This document shows, piece by piece, positions 6,160 to 12,979 of a stretch of 13,069 bases of DNA; the stretch's first letter is position 1, and every line of letters starts with the position of its first letter. The position numbers and the translations under genes are program-made. Under the pieces are notes generated by a model. That model saw only the letters and a list, made by a program, of their open reading frames with translations. It was not told the origin of the DNA and made no database searches. The stretch is from JACQHJ01 sp964624955 (GTDB taxonomy: Bacteria; Patescibacteriota; Microgenomatia; Levybacterales; UBA12049): assembly GCA_964624955.1 (NCBI GenBank), contig CAZUZF010000026.1, positions 1-13,069 of the forward strand, given 5' to 3'.

Positions 6160-6230
6160 AAAACTATACTATATATAAGTAATATAAATATAATAGTATT
6201 AAAGTATTAATTATAGTATATATTATAAGA
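6160..6230. other. Almost pure A/T tract upstream of the 6234 promoter
   Basis: About 70 bases with very few G or C, full of TATA/TAATA steps and two similar segments (TATACTATATATAAG near 6165 and TATAGTATATATTATAAG near 6212). It directly abuts the -35 at 6234, so it may act as an UP-like element or easily melted region. I see no gene in it. Confidence 0.4.
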
Positions 6231-6233
6231 CCC

Positions 6234-6263
6234 TTGACACATTACATATCTTACTGTTATAAT
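6234..6263 (+). promoter_or_regulatory. Perfect-consensus sigma-70 promoter
   Basis: TTGACA (6234-6239) and TATAAT (6258-6263), both exact consensus, lie 18 bases apart. Transcription should start near 6270 and serve the surface protein at 6342 and the coupled gene at 7061. The leader is about 72 bases and carries a 16-base palindrome. Confidence 0.85.
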
Positions 6264-6312
6264 CCCCACATCTTATAAGTTTTGTTTCAACTGCCCCAGA
6301 AACGAAAGTGTT

Positions 6313-6328
6313 TTTATTACGTAATAAA
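6313..6328. repeat. Perfect 16-base palindrome in the leader of the surface-protein gene
   Basis: TTTATTAC (6313-6320) is followed directly by its reverse complement GTAATAAA (6321-6328), with no loop. A zero-loop RNA hairpin would lose its central pairs, so a DNA-binding dimer site is a better reading. It lies about 43-58 bases after the expected +1, a possible roadblock operator. Confidence 0.5.
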
Positions 6329-6341
6329 GATATAACATCTA

Positions 6342-7061
6342 ATGAAAAAACTATTTGCAATTGTTTTATTATTCCTACTTTTATTTTTTGCCCTTAAAGT
6401 AGAAAATGTAAATGCCGCAGGATGCATACCAATATATGGCGGAGGAGAAACATGTCCCGGTTATGCCTTCTCTATCCAAAAGTTTGTCCAAAGACCTGGT
6501 AAAGGCGGAGGAGATTTTGTCAACAACCTCTCAATCAATGATTCTAAATATAATCCTGGCCAAAATGTAACTTTTCAAATAACTCTTAAAAATACAGGAA
6601 CTCAAACAATACCAACCATTACAGTTGCAGACGTATTTCCCCAACACCTTTCGTTTGTCTCAGGACCAGGAAATTTTAATTCAAAAACAAAAACACTTGT
6701 TTTCACAGTCTCAAGCTTTAAAGAACAAGAAACAGTAACCTATACTATAGTTGGAAAAATAGCAAATGAAAAAGATCTTCCCAATGACAGCGGAGTAATT
6801 TGCCAGATAAACCAGGCAACCGCAACTGATTCAAGCGGAGGAGTAAATAAAACATCCTCACAATTCTGTTTACAAAAACAAGTATTAGGTCAAGAAACTA
6901 CCAAAGGTGGATTACCTGTTATGCCTGCTCCCCAAATCACAACCACACCCCCAACAGGACCTGAAATGCTTCCATTAGCATTACTTATCCCAGCAGGATT
7001 TGGTGGACTTATACTTAGAAGACGATCAAAAAGATCACTATATACAGGGGGTGAGAAATAA
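6342..7061 (+). CDS. DUF11-like surface protein with TPPTGPE sorting signal
   Basis: A 239-residue exported protein. It has a Sec signal peptide (MKK, hydrophobic 4-18, cleavage near VNA-A at 25/26), then a Cys-containing segment (C28, C38). A DUF11-type beta-sandwich domain follows (about 56-165), seen in Y-x-P-G-Q-x-V-x-F-x-I-x-L-K-N-T-G followed by V-x-D-x-F-P. Further on are C154 and C176, a Pro/Thr-rich stalk (185-204), the motif TPPTGPE (202-208), a span (209-225) and an Arg-rich tail (RRRSKR). This is the layout of a sortase substrate, with cleavage expected between T205 and G206. No sortase is recognised here. DUF11 domains are structural units of S-layer, stalk and adhesin proteins. 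It has no SD before the ATG, unlike the next gene, which overlaps its stop codon (TAATG). Confidence 0.87.
   Translation: MKKLFAIVLLFLLLFFALKVENVNAAGCIPIYGGGETCPGYAFSIQKFVQRPGKGGGDFVNNLSINDSKYNPGQNVTFQITLKNTGTQTIPTITVADVFPQHLSFVSGPGNFNSKTKTLVFTVSSFKEQETVTYTIVGKIANEKDLPNDSGVICQINQATATDSSGGVNKTSSQFCLQKQVLGQETTKGGLPVMPAPQITTTPPTGPEMLPLALLIPAGFGGLILRRRSKRSLYTGGEK
7046..7054 (+). promoter_or_regulatory. Strong Shine-Dalgarno for the 7061 gene
   Basis: AGGGGGTGA, one mismatch to AGGAGGTGA, lies 6 bases before the ATG at 7061, inside the last codons of the preceding gene. It supports the TAATG-overlap start over the in-frame ATG at 7106 (residue 16), which has only a weaker GGAG. Confidence 0.75.
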
Positions 7062-8080
7062 TGCCAAGACCAATAAGTGAAGCAGGAGTAAATCCTGGAG
7101 CACAAATGCTTTCAAGAAGAGAACTGCTCAAAAAAGGTATTAAAGCTGGAGCTGCAGTTACAGGAGTAGCAGTATTTGCTGAAGCCTTAGCCAAACAACA
7201 GGGTAGTAATATAGCTAGAGCAGGACAATTAGAATCAGCTACTGTTTTTGCACCCGGAATTGAACATACGCCTGGAATTGAACCTACTGCTGAATGGGTT
7301 GATAATGTAAGGATTAAGTCTAGAGAAGAAGCAGTAGAGTTGTTTGGAATAGAAGGTACACCTTCAGCGGATATCAATCTTTGGGAAATAAATAAAGATG
7401 GAGGAGCTCACTATAAAGGAGTAGACGGCAAGGTAACTAGGGTTAGATCCAATGGTGCTGTTGTTGATGCCTGGATAGAAATACAAAGAAAGGGGAAACA
7501 CCAAGCTCAAAGCATAGTTGCTAATCCTTTAGATGTTGATGAGGTTGACGTTAACCAAGCAACATTGTGGAAAGCAAAGCAAGGCCAAGAACGAGCTCTT
7601 TGGGAAAAAATAAGAGAAGAGCATAAAGACGTAGAAGAAAGAACACAGCCTGATGTTGCTACTTTACCACTCTGCAAACCTTTACCTGAGACTCATAATC
7701 CTGTAACGCCAAGAAAAGTTTCTCTAAAACAAATTATAAAGAGACATGCAGGAGACGCATATACTAGAGATCGAAGAAATTGGAAGAGAGTAGAAAGCGG
7801 ATGGCAATTAATTCCTGATCCAGCTGGTTTTCACCATAGATTAAGACTGGAAAGAAGCGTATTGAGAGGATGGATGCAGATAGATAGATTAGATGGTACT
7901 GATGCTTTAGCAGTAGTTGCAACTCATGTTAAAGCAATAGACGTAATGGGTGGCACGCTATATGTTCCTAAAAAGGGAGAGTTAAGAGATTTGTTCTATC
8001 AAGTTGAAGGACAATTGCAAGAGGAGGAAGCAACAAATCCAGATCAAAAAGGTGTATTAGTTATTCCAGTCTGTAACTAA
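7061..8080 (+). CDS. Tat-exported protein of unknown function
   Basis: A 339-residue protein I do not recognise. Residues 17-45 are a textbook twin-arginine signal: S18-R19-R20-E-L-L-K24, an Ala/Gly/Val-rich stretch (29-43) and an A-L-A site (42-44). Export should therefore be of a folded protein through Tat, and no lipobox follows. A short tandem PGIEHT/PGIEPT (65-76) precedes a mixed alpha/beta body. Notable parts are a W/D/E-rich segment (105-145), an acidic helix with ERALWEKIREEHKDVEER (177-194), a basic part (218-245) and a C-terminal region (270-339) with two Cys overall (C205, C338). No catalytic motif is evident. Its ATG overlaps the stop codon of the surface-protein gene as TAATG and has its own strong SD, so the two are probably made together and may form a cell-surface complex. 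Arg is about as frequent as Lys (24 to 23), higher than in the glycosyltransferases downstream. Confidence 0.85.
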   Translation: MPRPISEAGVNPGAQMLSRRELLKKGIKAGAAVTGVAVFAEALAKQQGSNIARAGQLESATVFAPGIEHTPGIEPTAEWVDNVRIKSREEAVELFGIEGTPSADINLWEINKDGGAHYKGVDGKVTRVRSNGAVVDAWIEIQRKGKHQAQSIVANPLDVDEVDVNQATLWKAKQGQERALWEKIREEHKDVEERTQPDVATLPLCKPLPETHNPVTPRKVSLKQIIKRHAGDAYTRDRRNWKRVESGWQLIPDPAGFHHRLRLERSVLRGWMQIDRLDGTDALAVVATHVKAIDVMGGTLYVPKKGELRDLFYQVEGQLQEEEATNPDQKGVLVIPVCN

Positions 8081-8096
8081 TACGTTTTGAAACTAC

Positions 8097-8133
8097 AATA
8101 ACGCACATTTATATTGCAAAATGTGCGTTATTT
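8097..8133 (+). terminator. Perfect 14-base pair hairpin between two units (probable terminator)
   Basis: AATAACGCACATTT (8097-8110) pairs without mismatch with AAATGTGCGTTATT (8119-8132) around an 8-base loop. The tail reads UUAUUUAG, a poor but usable U-tract. It starts 16 bases after the stop codon of the 7061 gene, which suits a terminator, yet ends only 8 bases before the ATG of the next gene, so it also acts on any read-through message into the glycosyltransferase genes. Confidence 0.65.
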
Positions 8134-8140
8134 AGTAAAT

Positions 8141-9472
8141 ATGGAAAAAAGTATTTTACAACAATATAACAATACTAATTCCCTGTTAGTTATATCTGCC
8201 TATCCCAAAAAAGGGCAGGTATACAGCAAGGGCGTTTGTGCCGTGTCTTCATTTACCAAAAATACACTTTTAAAACTTAAGGAGAAAAATTCAGATAGAA
8301 AAATAATTGTTTTAACAATGGATTTAAAATACAAAGAAAGCTATGTAGAAGATGGAATTTTAGTCATACGCTGCTTTAGACGAAACTCAATCTTTTCCTT
8401 TATTCCTTTATTTAGAGAAATCTTAAGGTTTAATAATATAAAAGACATACTTATTGAATTTGAATTTGCATCATTTGGAGATACTTTAACAACGAGCTTA
8501 GTTGCTTTCTTTGTCTTACTACTTTCAATGTTAAGAAAAAACATTTTCTTGGTTCTACACCAGGTTTTGTTTAATATCGGAAATCTTTCGGGTCATATTG
8601 GTGTAAAAAGGGATAATTTGAAACTTAAAATATTAAATTTTGGCCTTAAATGGTTTTATTTTCTTCTAACACTTAAGGCTAGAAAGGTAGTGGTTTTGGA
8701 AGAGGAATTCAAAAAAAGACTATCTACAGTTTGTGATATCAACAAAATTAGCGTTATCCCCCACGGTGTTGATACAAATATAAAAAAAGTTGATAGGCAA
8801 AGGGAAAGAGAAAAACTGTCAATTGCAAAAGATGAATTTGCCATATTATATTTTGGCTACCTTACTTGGTACAAAGGCGTTGATTTTCTCATAAATGCTC
8901 TTTTGAATGTTAACAAAATACGGGGAAGAAAAATTAGGCTTGTTATTGCAGGAGGAGCAAGTTTTACACAAAAACAAAAAATCCACTATCAAAACTTTGT
9001 TGCAAAAATTAACAATCTTATTAAATCATCCCCCAATATTATTGCAACGGGATTTGTAGAAGAAAAAGATATAACCGGCATTTTTGAAGCTTGCGATTTA
9101 ACAGTCTTTCCCTACAGAACTTTTATGTCTTCTTCAGGCCCCTTATCTTTGGCAATTTCTCATAAAAAACCTTTTATCCTATCTAAAAACCTTTCAAACA
9201 TAACTAATTCATTGGATTTCAAAAAACTTCTTAAGACATTAGACATTAATAAAAAAGATATCGTCTTTAGCTTAAATAAAAAAAGCCTTGTTAAAACTCT
9301 CTCTTTAACTTTAGACCCAAAACTATCCCAAAAAATGCTTGAATTTAGTAGAATGTTAAATAGAGAAAGATCTTTTGAAAATATCTCAAAACATTACGAA
9401 AGCATGCTAAATGAACAGTATCAAAAAGAAGTTATCGGCTCTTACAGCTTTGCTGCCTCAAGCAAATCTTAA
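8141..9472 (+). CDS. GT4-like (GT-B fold) glycosyltransferase
   Basis: A 443-residue predicted cytosolic or membrane-associated retaining glycosyltransferase. The N-terminal acceptor half includes a hydrophobic stretch (about 118-132). The C-terminal donor half carries VIPHGVD (205-211), FGYLTWYKGVDFLINA (238-253), GFVEEKDI followed by FEACDLTVFPY (304-325) and SSSGPLSLAISHKKP (330-344). The E-x7-E motif of classical GT4 enzymes is replaced by a Ser-Ser-Gly form, so the usual donor-contacting Glu is missing, as in some polyprenyl- and mannosyl-type relatives. I chose the ATG at 8141; an in-frame TTG at 8114 lies in the loop of a strong hairpin and is unlikely. No SD and no convincing own promoter are visible. 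The next gene starts one base after its stop, so both should act in one pathway, probably surface glycan synthesis. Confidence 0.85.
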   Translation: MEKSILQQYNNTNSLLVISAYPKKGQVYSKGVCAVSSFTKNTLLKLKEKNSDRKIIVLTMDLKYKESYVEDGILVIRCFRRNSIFSFIPLFREILRFNNIKDILIEFEFASFGDTLTTSLVAFFVLLLSMLRKNIFLVLHQVLFNIGNLSGHIGVKRDNLKLKILNFGLKWFYFLLTLKARKVVVLEEEFKKRLSTVCDINKISVIPHGVDTNIKKVDRQREREKLSIAKDEFAILYFGYLTWYKGVDFLINALLNVNKIRGRKIRLVIAGGASFTQKQKIHYQNFVAKINNLIKSSPNIIATGFVEEKDITGIFEACDLTVFPYRTFMSSSGPLSLAISHKKPFILSKNLSNITNSLDFKKLLKTLDINKKDIVFSLNKKSLVKTLSLTLDPKLSQKMLEFSRMLNRERSFENISKHYESMLNEQYQKEVIGSYSFAASSKS

Positions 9473-9473
9473 T

Positions 9474-12400
9474 ATGCTTAAAAAGCACTTCCCCTTTGTT
9501 TCAATCCTTATTATTTTTTTCTTTGTATTTATTACAAATTTTTCCTCCTTTGGCTTTTTTACTGGCTGGGATAACTTACAAACCGAGCTAAATTCCGTTT
9601 TAAATATAAAAAGAGCCTTCTTTTCCGTTTGGCAGGAATATCAAGGGCTTGGAGTTTTAGCTGGAAATGCACACAGCGCAGATATTGTAAGACAGATAGT
9701 AAGCTTAATTGCCTCTTTTTTTATTCCCATTAACTTTATAAGGCAATTTAATGTATTTCTGATGCTTGGAATAGGAACAATCGGAGCTTATTTTATGGCA
9801 AAAAAGCTTTTGTTTGAAAACATAAGTGACTTTTGGTCTAAAACTTTATCTAGTCTTGCAGCAATATTTTACCTTTTAAATCTTTCAACTATTCAGACAT
9901 TTTTTGTCCCCTTCGAACCCTTTATAACTCATTTTGCTTTTTTACCCTGGCTTATATTGACAACAATAAATTTTCTTAAATCAAATTCATTAAAGAATTT
10001 ACTTTTCTTTATCCTAATTAACATATTAGCTATTGGCCAGTCCCAGGTGCCAACTGTCTTTTTTGTTTGGTGTTTGGTATTACTTACAATCCTTTTTGTT
10101 TTTATTCTCAAGAAAAAAAGTAAAGACAGTCTAAAAACAACTTTAAAAGTTATTCTGACTACTCTAATTATTAATTCTTTTTGGCTAATGCCGTTTATTT
10201 ACTTTCTTCTTACCAACTCGAATGTTTCCTTAAATGCAAAAATAAACGAAATGGCAACGGATACGGTTATTGCTCAAAATAGAGCTTTTGGCAATCTAGA
10301 AGATGTCGTTTTACTTAAAGGATTTTGGTTTAACAATGTCGATCCTGACCTTAACGGTAAATTTTCTTATATGTTCTCTTCTTTTAAAACTCATCTTTCA
10401 AACCCACTAATTATTGCCATAGGGATAACTATTTTTACAGTTATATTGATTGGTTTTTTGTCTTCCTTTAAAAAAAGAGGACCTTTTGAAATTATATTTG
10501 TTTTTATCTTTATAGGTTCTATTACCATGCTTTCGATAAATACTCCTCCCTTTTTATTCGTAGATAATCTTCTTCGTAAAATAAGTATTTTAAACGAAGT
10601 CTTAAGATTCCCATTTACCAAGTTTTCAGTTATTGCCTCACTTTCCTACGCTGTGTTTTTTGCTCTTGGCATAAAACAGTTACTTAAAACTTTATCAAAG
10701 ACTTTTTCCAAAAAAACACTTAGGTTTCTACCAATTATAGCCATAACATTTCTTATAATCTTTGTCTTCCCTGTTTTTAGAGGACATCTTTTTTACGAAA
10801 AGGAAAAAATAGATATACCCAAGGAATATTTCCAAGTCTTTGACTATTTTGAAAACCAAGATCAAAATACGAGAATTGCCAATTTTCCCCAACCCACATT
10901 TTGGGGCTGGAGCTATTACAGGTGGGGTTATGGTGGTTCAGGTTTTCTGTGGTATGGGATCAAACAGCCGATATTAGATAGGGCATTTGATGTATGGGAA
11001 AGCTCAAATGAAAACTATTATTGGCAAGTCTCCTATGCGCTTTATTCAAAAAATCCCAAAGCCTTTGAGAGAGTATTAAACAAATACCAGATAGGGTTTA
11101 TTATGATTGATAAAAACATTATCTATCCCCCCTCTCCTATCTCCCTTTTTACCCAAGAGTTAACTGATCTTTTAGAACAAATTCCAAGTATAAAAAAGGA
11201 AGCCAGCTTTGGAAAAATTGATATTTATAAGGTGAGTCTTAAAGACAAACCTAAAAACTTTGTCTTTGCAGATAATAATCTAAATACTGTAAATAGTTAT
11301 AACTGGCAGAATAATGATATTGCCTATAAAACCTTGGGAAACTATGTTATAAATGATCAAAATCCCGATTACGTTTATCCTTTTAGGTCTTTGTTTTCAA
11401 ATAAAAACCAAGATGACAGGCAGTTTACGATAAAAAATGAAAAGAATTTTATAAAATTAGAAAGCAAGTTTTTAAACCCTGGCAAGACAACCCTTATCAT
11501 ACCTTCTTTTTGGGAAAACGAACAGTTAATTGCCGTATCTTTTAATACCAAGAAAGATTTGGCTGGAAATCTCGTGGTTAAGTCCCAAATTAAATCTCCA
11601 CAGGTCTTTATTACCAACAAAGCCCAAAGAAAACTGGTCTATTCCAAAACTCTCAATATCGACCTTATAACCATACCAGGCAAAAGAATAGAAGAAGTTA
11701 ATATGAATATAAACGGAGTTAAAAACTATAAAATAAATCCTTTAAATATTCAAACTAATTTAGGGACCACTTTTTTGCTTACACAAAAGGACAATGTTAT
11801 TGTTTTTAGTAAACAAGGTATAAATCAGGTAGTAACCATTTCCAAAGACACAATCTCCTCATTCCTAAGAAAAGACTTAACCAATCTTTCCTTAAGTGTT
11901 GATAAAGACTCTAAAGTTGAAGTTTATATTCCTAAAATAAGCGATAATTACCAAAGCTTTGAACATAAACCTTCTTTAAATGACGTTAAAAAAGTTTATA
12001 ACTGCGACTTTTTTAGAAAAGACAATTTTAATGCAGGAATTGATACTTTTAATGGTAATTCTATGCTTAATCTCAGTTCAGCAGATTCTTCAGCCTGTAT
12101 TGCCTTTTATGCACAGAATTTAGTCCATAACCAAGGCTATGCAATCTTTATCGAGAGCAAGAACAATAAAGGAAGGCCTTTGCATTTTTGGTTAAATAAC
12201 GAAGATCAGAAATATCCTGTTATAGATACTTATTTAGATAAAGAAAACAATATTTCAAGCTTTGTTATTCTACCTTTGGAAGAGTTTGGCAGAGCGTATT
12301 CAATGCACTTTGAAAATATTTCCCTTACAAAAGAGGAGGTAGATAATGTTTTAGGAAAAATAAGCTTATATCCCATTCCCTATAATTTCATTGCCAATTT

Positions 12401-12815
12401 GGTTTTTTCAAAGCAATTAAAAGATAAAAACCAAAATCCTCCTACAGTTTTTTCTGTAGAACATCCAAACGAATACTACTACCTTATAAAAGATTTCAAG
12501 GTTGGTAACAAAGGCTATCTTATCCTTTCCCAAAGCTTTGACAGAGGTTGGAAAGCTTATGAGATTAACAACTACTCAAAACTTACAAATTGGCTTTCTC
12601 AAAACTTTCCTTTTTGGTTTGGGAAAGAAATTAAAAACCACGTATTAATCAATTCCTGGGAAAACGGCTGGAAAGTGGAAAAAGCTAATAAAGATAAGGA
12701 TCTTGTAATCATTTTTTTTCCCCAATATTTCCAGTTTTTAGGACTTTTGACAATGGCATTTTTTGGTACCCTAGGCATAGTTTTTGTCTATAAAAATAAG
12801 GGTAAATCCTCATAG
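9474..12815 (+). CDS. Large GT-C-like membrane glycosyltransferase (YfhO/AftD-like)
   Basis: A 1113-residue integral membrane protein with about 11-13 spans in the first 440 residues, a long extracellular part (about 440-1080) and a final span (about 1083-1103) ending in a basic tail. The first outer loop after span 1 has GWDN (D33) and a W-Q-E-Y-Q-G-L-G-V segment, the position where GT-C enzymes keep their catalytic acid. The end of the outer part has QSFDRGWKAY (about 1018-1027) and SWENGWK followed by FFPQYF before the last span, a tail familiar from YfhO-like and arabinofuranosyltransferase-like proteins. These enzymes use polyprenyl-phosphate sugars to build or modify surface glycans outside the membrane. 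I prefer the ATG at 9474, one base after the GT4 stop. An in-frame ATG at 9411 would overlap by 62 bases. Neither has an SD. It is the only gene here ending in TAG. Confidence 0.8.
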   Translation: MLKKHFPFVSILIIFFFVFITNFSSFGFFTGWDNLQTELNSVLNIKRAFFSVWQEYQGLGVLAGNAHSADIVRQIVSLIASFFIPINFIRQFNVFLMLGIGTIGAYFMAKKLLFENISDFWSKTLSSLAAIFYLLNLSTIQTFFVPFEPFITHFAFLPWLILTTINFLKSNSLKNLLFFILINILAIGQSQVPTVFFVWCLVLLTILFVFILKKKSKDSLKTTLKVILTTLIINSFWLMPFIYFLLTNSNVSLNAKINEMATDTVIAQNRAFGNLEDVVLLKGFWFNNVDPDLNGKFSYMFSSFKTHLSNPLIIAIGITIFTVILIGFLSSFKKRGPFEIIFVFIFIGSITMLSINTPPFLFVDNLLRKISILNEVLRFPFTKFSVIASLSYAVFFALGIKQLLKTLSKTFSKKTLRFLPIIAITFLIIFVFPVFRGHLFYEKEKIDIPKEYFQVFDYFENQDQNTRIANFPQPTFWGWSYYRWGYGGSGFLWYGIKQPILDRAFDVWESSNENYYWQVSYALYSKNPKAFERVLNKYQIGFIMIDKNIIYPPSPISLFTQELTDLLEQIPSIKKEASFGKIDIYKVSLKDKPKNFVFADNNLNTVNSYNWQNNDIAYKTLGNYVINDQNPDYVYPFRSLFSNKNQDDRQFTIKNEKNFIKLESKFLNPGKTTLIIPSFWENEQLIAVSFNTKKDLAGNLVVKSQIKSPQVFITNKAQRKLVYSKTLNIDLITIPGKRIEEVNMNINGVKNYKINPLNIQTNLGTTFLLTQKDNVIVFSKQGINQVVTISKDTISSFLRKDLTNLSLSVDKDSKVEVYIPKISDNYQSFEHKPSLNDVKKVYNCDFFRKDNFNAGIDTFNGNSMLNLSSADSSACIAFYAQNLVHNQGYAIFIESKNNKGRPLHFWLNNEDQKYPVIDTYLDKENNISSFVILPLEEFGRAYSMHFENISLTKEEVDNVLGKISLYPIPYNFIANLVFSKQLKDKNQNPPTVFSVEHPNEYYYLIKDFKVGNKGYLILSQSFDRGWKAYEINNYSKLTNWLSQNFPFWFGKEIKNHVLINSWENGWKVEKANKDKDLVIIFFPQYFQFLGLLTMAFFGTLGIVFVYKNKGKSS

Positions 12816-12820
12816 TTTGA

Positions 12821-12830
12821 GGTTATAACC
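12821..12830. repeat. GGTTATAACC palindrome just after the GT-C gene
   Basis: A perfect 10-base palindrome 6 bases after the stop codon. Similar GGTTAA half-sites recur at 12885-12890 and 12919-12924, and inverted (TTAACC) at 12940-12945, in the same 164-base gap. Confidence 0.35.
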
Positions 12831-12873
12831 AATTTCTTATAGCTTCGTTATATATGTTATATATATTGTAAGT

Positions 12874-12902
12874 TTGACTTTGATGGTTAAAATTGGTAGA
12901 AT
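12874..12902 (+). promoter_or_regulatory. Sigma-70 promoter of the GT2 gene
   Basis: TTGACT (12874-12879, 5 of 6) and TAGAAT (12897-12902, 5 of 6) lie 17 bases apart. Transcription should start near 12909, leaving a leader of about 70 bases. A GGTTAA half-site (12885-12890) lies in the spacer. No clear intrinsic terminator of the preceding gene is visible, so read-through may add to expression. Confidence 0.7.
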
Positions 12903-12917
12903 AAGCCTTGAGATTAT

Positions 12918-12946
12918 AGGTTAATTATTCTTGCCATATTTAACCT
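12918..12946 (+). repeat. Inverted repeat in the GT2 leader
   Basis: AGGTTAA (12918-12924) and TTAACCT (12940-12946) can pair around a 15-base loop, within the predicted leader about 10 bases after +1. There is no U-run after it. It could be an RNA stem or two inverted protein sites. Confidence 0.35.
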
Positions 12947-12979
12947 CGAATAACTTAAGATGCCTCGTAAGTATCTAAA

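Noticed and set aside
6160..6230. A replication origin or tandem-repeat array in the A/T tract
   Set aside because: No regular repeat unit and no DnaA-box-like sites are visible. It is better seen as A/T-rich promoter-upstream DNA.
7061..8080. The Tat-exported protein as a sortase partner for the adjacent TPPTGPE protein
   Set aside because: Its Cys near the C-terminus (C338) follows a beta-like VLVIPV stretch and a His occurs at 289. However, the spacing is wrong, nothing follows the Cys to supply the needed Arg strand, and no TLxTC motif is present.
8114..8140. GT4 start at TTG 8114
   Set aside because: The codon lies in the loop of a perfect 14-base pair hairpin, and the extra residues do not match a family start.
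9411..9473. GT-C protein start at ATG 9411
   Set aside because: It would overlap the GT4 gene by 62 bases and add a hydrophilic tail before the first span. The ATG at 9474 gives a normal gene junction. Not fully excluded.
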